The notes beneath the pieces are model-generated. The model was not told the origin of the DNA and searched no databases. It saw only the letters and a program-made list of their open reading frames with translations. The position numbers and the translations under genes were made by a program. A stretch of DNA of 6,657 nt, taken from NCBI GenBank assembly GCA_021811025.1, contig JAJZPX010000111.1:1-6657 (forward strand), in the 5' to 3' direction. Positions 6,267-6,657 of this stretch are shown here, in pieces. Position 1 is the first letter of the stretch. Each line of letters starts with the position of its first letter. This DNA comes from Actinomycetes bacterium. Its GTDB lineage: Bacteria; Actinomycetota; Coriobacteriia; Anaerosomatales; JAJZPX01.

Positions 6267-6657
6267 TGCGCCACCGGGGCACGGCAAGGCTCGACAAGCG
6301 GACGAAGAACATCGTCAGGCGCCTGGGCTCAGGCGACATCGCCATCCTCGACCACGCCGACATGGATCGCGTGAGCGCGGAGATGCTGCTGGAGACCGGC
6401 GTCGAGGTGGTAGTGAACGCGGCCGAGTCCATCTCGGGCGTCTACCCCAACGTCGGCCCGCTGCTGCTCGCGCGAGGAGGAGTGCAGGTGATCGACGCAG
6501 TGGGCGCGGAGGTCTTCGAGCGCGTGCGCGACGGCGACGTCATCGAGATCGAGGGCGGCGACGTGCTCCTCGGCGGCCAGGTCGTCGCCTCGGGAGCGAG
6601 GCTCACGGTGGAGGGGGTCGAGGCGGCGCTCGAGCAGGCGAAGGCCGGGATCGGCGA
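6266..6657 (+). CDS. steA: Putative cytokinetic ring protein SteA (N-terminal part, cut by window end)
   Basis: ATG 6266 overlaps the preceding stop (TGATG), with GAGG at 6255-6258 seven bases upstream. The frame stays open to the window end, giving 130 complete codons; mycobacterial SteA is about 390 residues, so roughly two thirds is missing. Recognisable SteA features are the basic start with RLDKRTKNIVRRL (about 8-20), GDIAILDHADMDRVSAEML (23-41), and the family hallmark VVNAAESISGVYPNVGPLLL (49-68), followed by GGVQVIDAVG and VFERVRDGDVIEI. In Corynebacterium, SteA works with the membrane protein SteB at the septum in daughter-cell separation; SteA-type proteins carry a thiamine-pyrophosphokinase-like region and a C-terminal SteA domain that are not visible here. 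Whether a steB gene follows cannot be seen. The tlyA-nadK-recN-steA order matches Mycobacterium, which supports the call. Confidence 0.88.
   Translation, partial: MRHRGTARLDKRTKNIVRRLGSGDIAILDHADMDRVSAEMLLETGVEVVVNAAESISGVYPNVGPLLLARGGVQVIDAVGAEVFERVRDGDVIEIEGGDVLLGGQVVASGARLTVEGVEAALEQAKAGIG

Noticed and set aside
5178..6287. 369-codon minus-strand open frame opposite recN and the M23-like gene
   Set aside because: It is antisense to two supported genes, has composition typical of a GC shadow frame and no domain.

Overview
This window is a compact, high-GC, bacterial housekeeping locus with every gene on the + strand. The gene order dxs - tlyA - nadK - recN - (membrane-anchored M23-like protein) - steA, together with the SteA protein, points to the phylum Actinomycetota. 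In Mycobacterium the run tlyA-nadK-recN-steA is the same except that the M23-like gene is absent. ATA (Ile) and AGG (Arg) codons are used freely, which is unlike Streptomyces or Mycobacterium. That hints at a deeper lineage such as the Coriobacteriia and relatives, but this is an inference that the sequence alone cannot settle.

Layout: bases 1-87 are the end of an upstream gene with a very acidic C-terminal tail, possibly xseB by synteny. Bases 88-205 are the only real intergenic gap. It holds a perfect 7-bp inverted repeat, a plausible sigma-70-type promoter and a Shine-Dalgarno sequence. From about 206 to the window end the genes are packed head to tail: dxs (isoprenoid precursor synthesis), tlyA (rRNA 2'-O-methyltransferase; start lies inside the dxs end), nadK (NAD kinase), recN (SMC-like DNA repair ATPase), a 295-residue single-pass membrane protein with a degenerate M23/LytM-type domain (GTGA overlap with recN), and the first 130 codons of steA (TGATG overlap), cut by the window edge. 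No terminator is visible inside the run, so it probably forms one transcription unit driven at least partly from the 128-157 promoter.

The first four genes serve unrelated core functions (DXP pathway, ribosome modification, NADP supply, break repair). The last two form a cell-envelope pair: SteA is a cytokinetic factor in Corynebacteriales and degenerate LytM proteins are known activators of septal peptidoglycan hydrolases.

No CRISPR, mobile element, tRNA or rRNA was seen, and nothing looks horizontally acquired. Points worth a second look are the M23-like protein with a missing zinc ligand next to steA, the non-canonical (CTG) or frameshifted start of dxs, and a hairpin that carries the recN Shine-Dalgarno in its loop and whose base overlaps the nadK stop codon.
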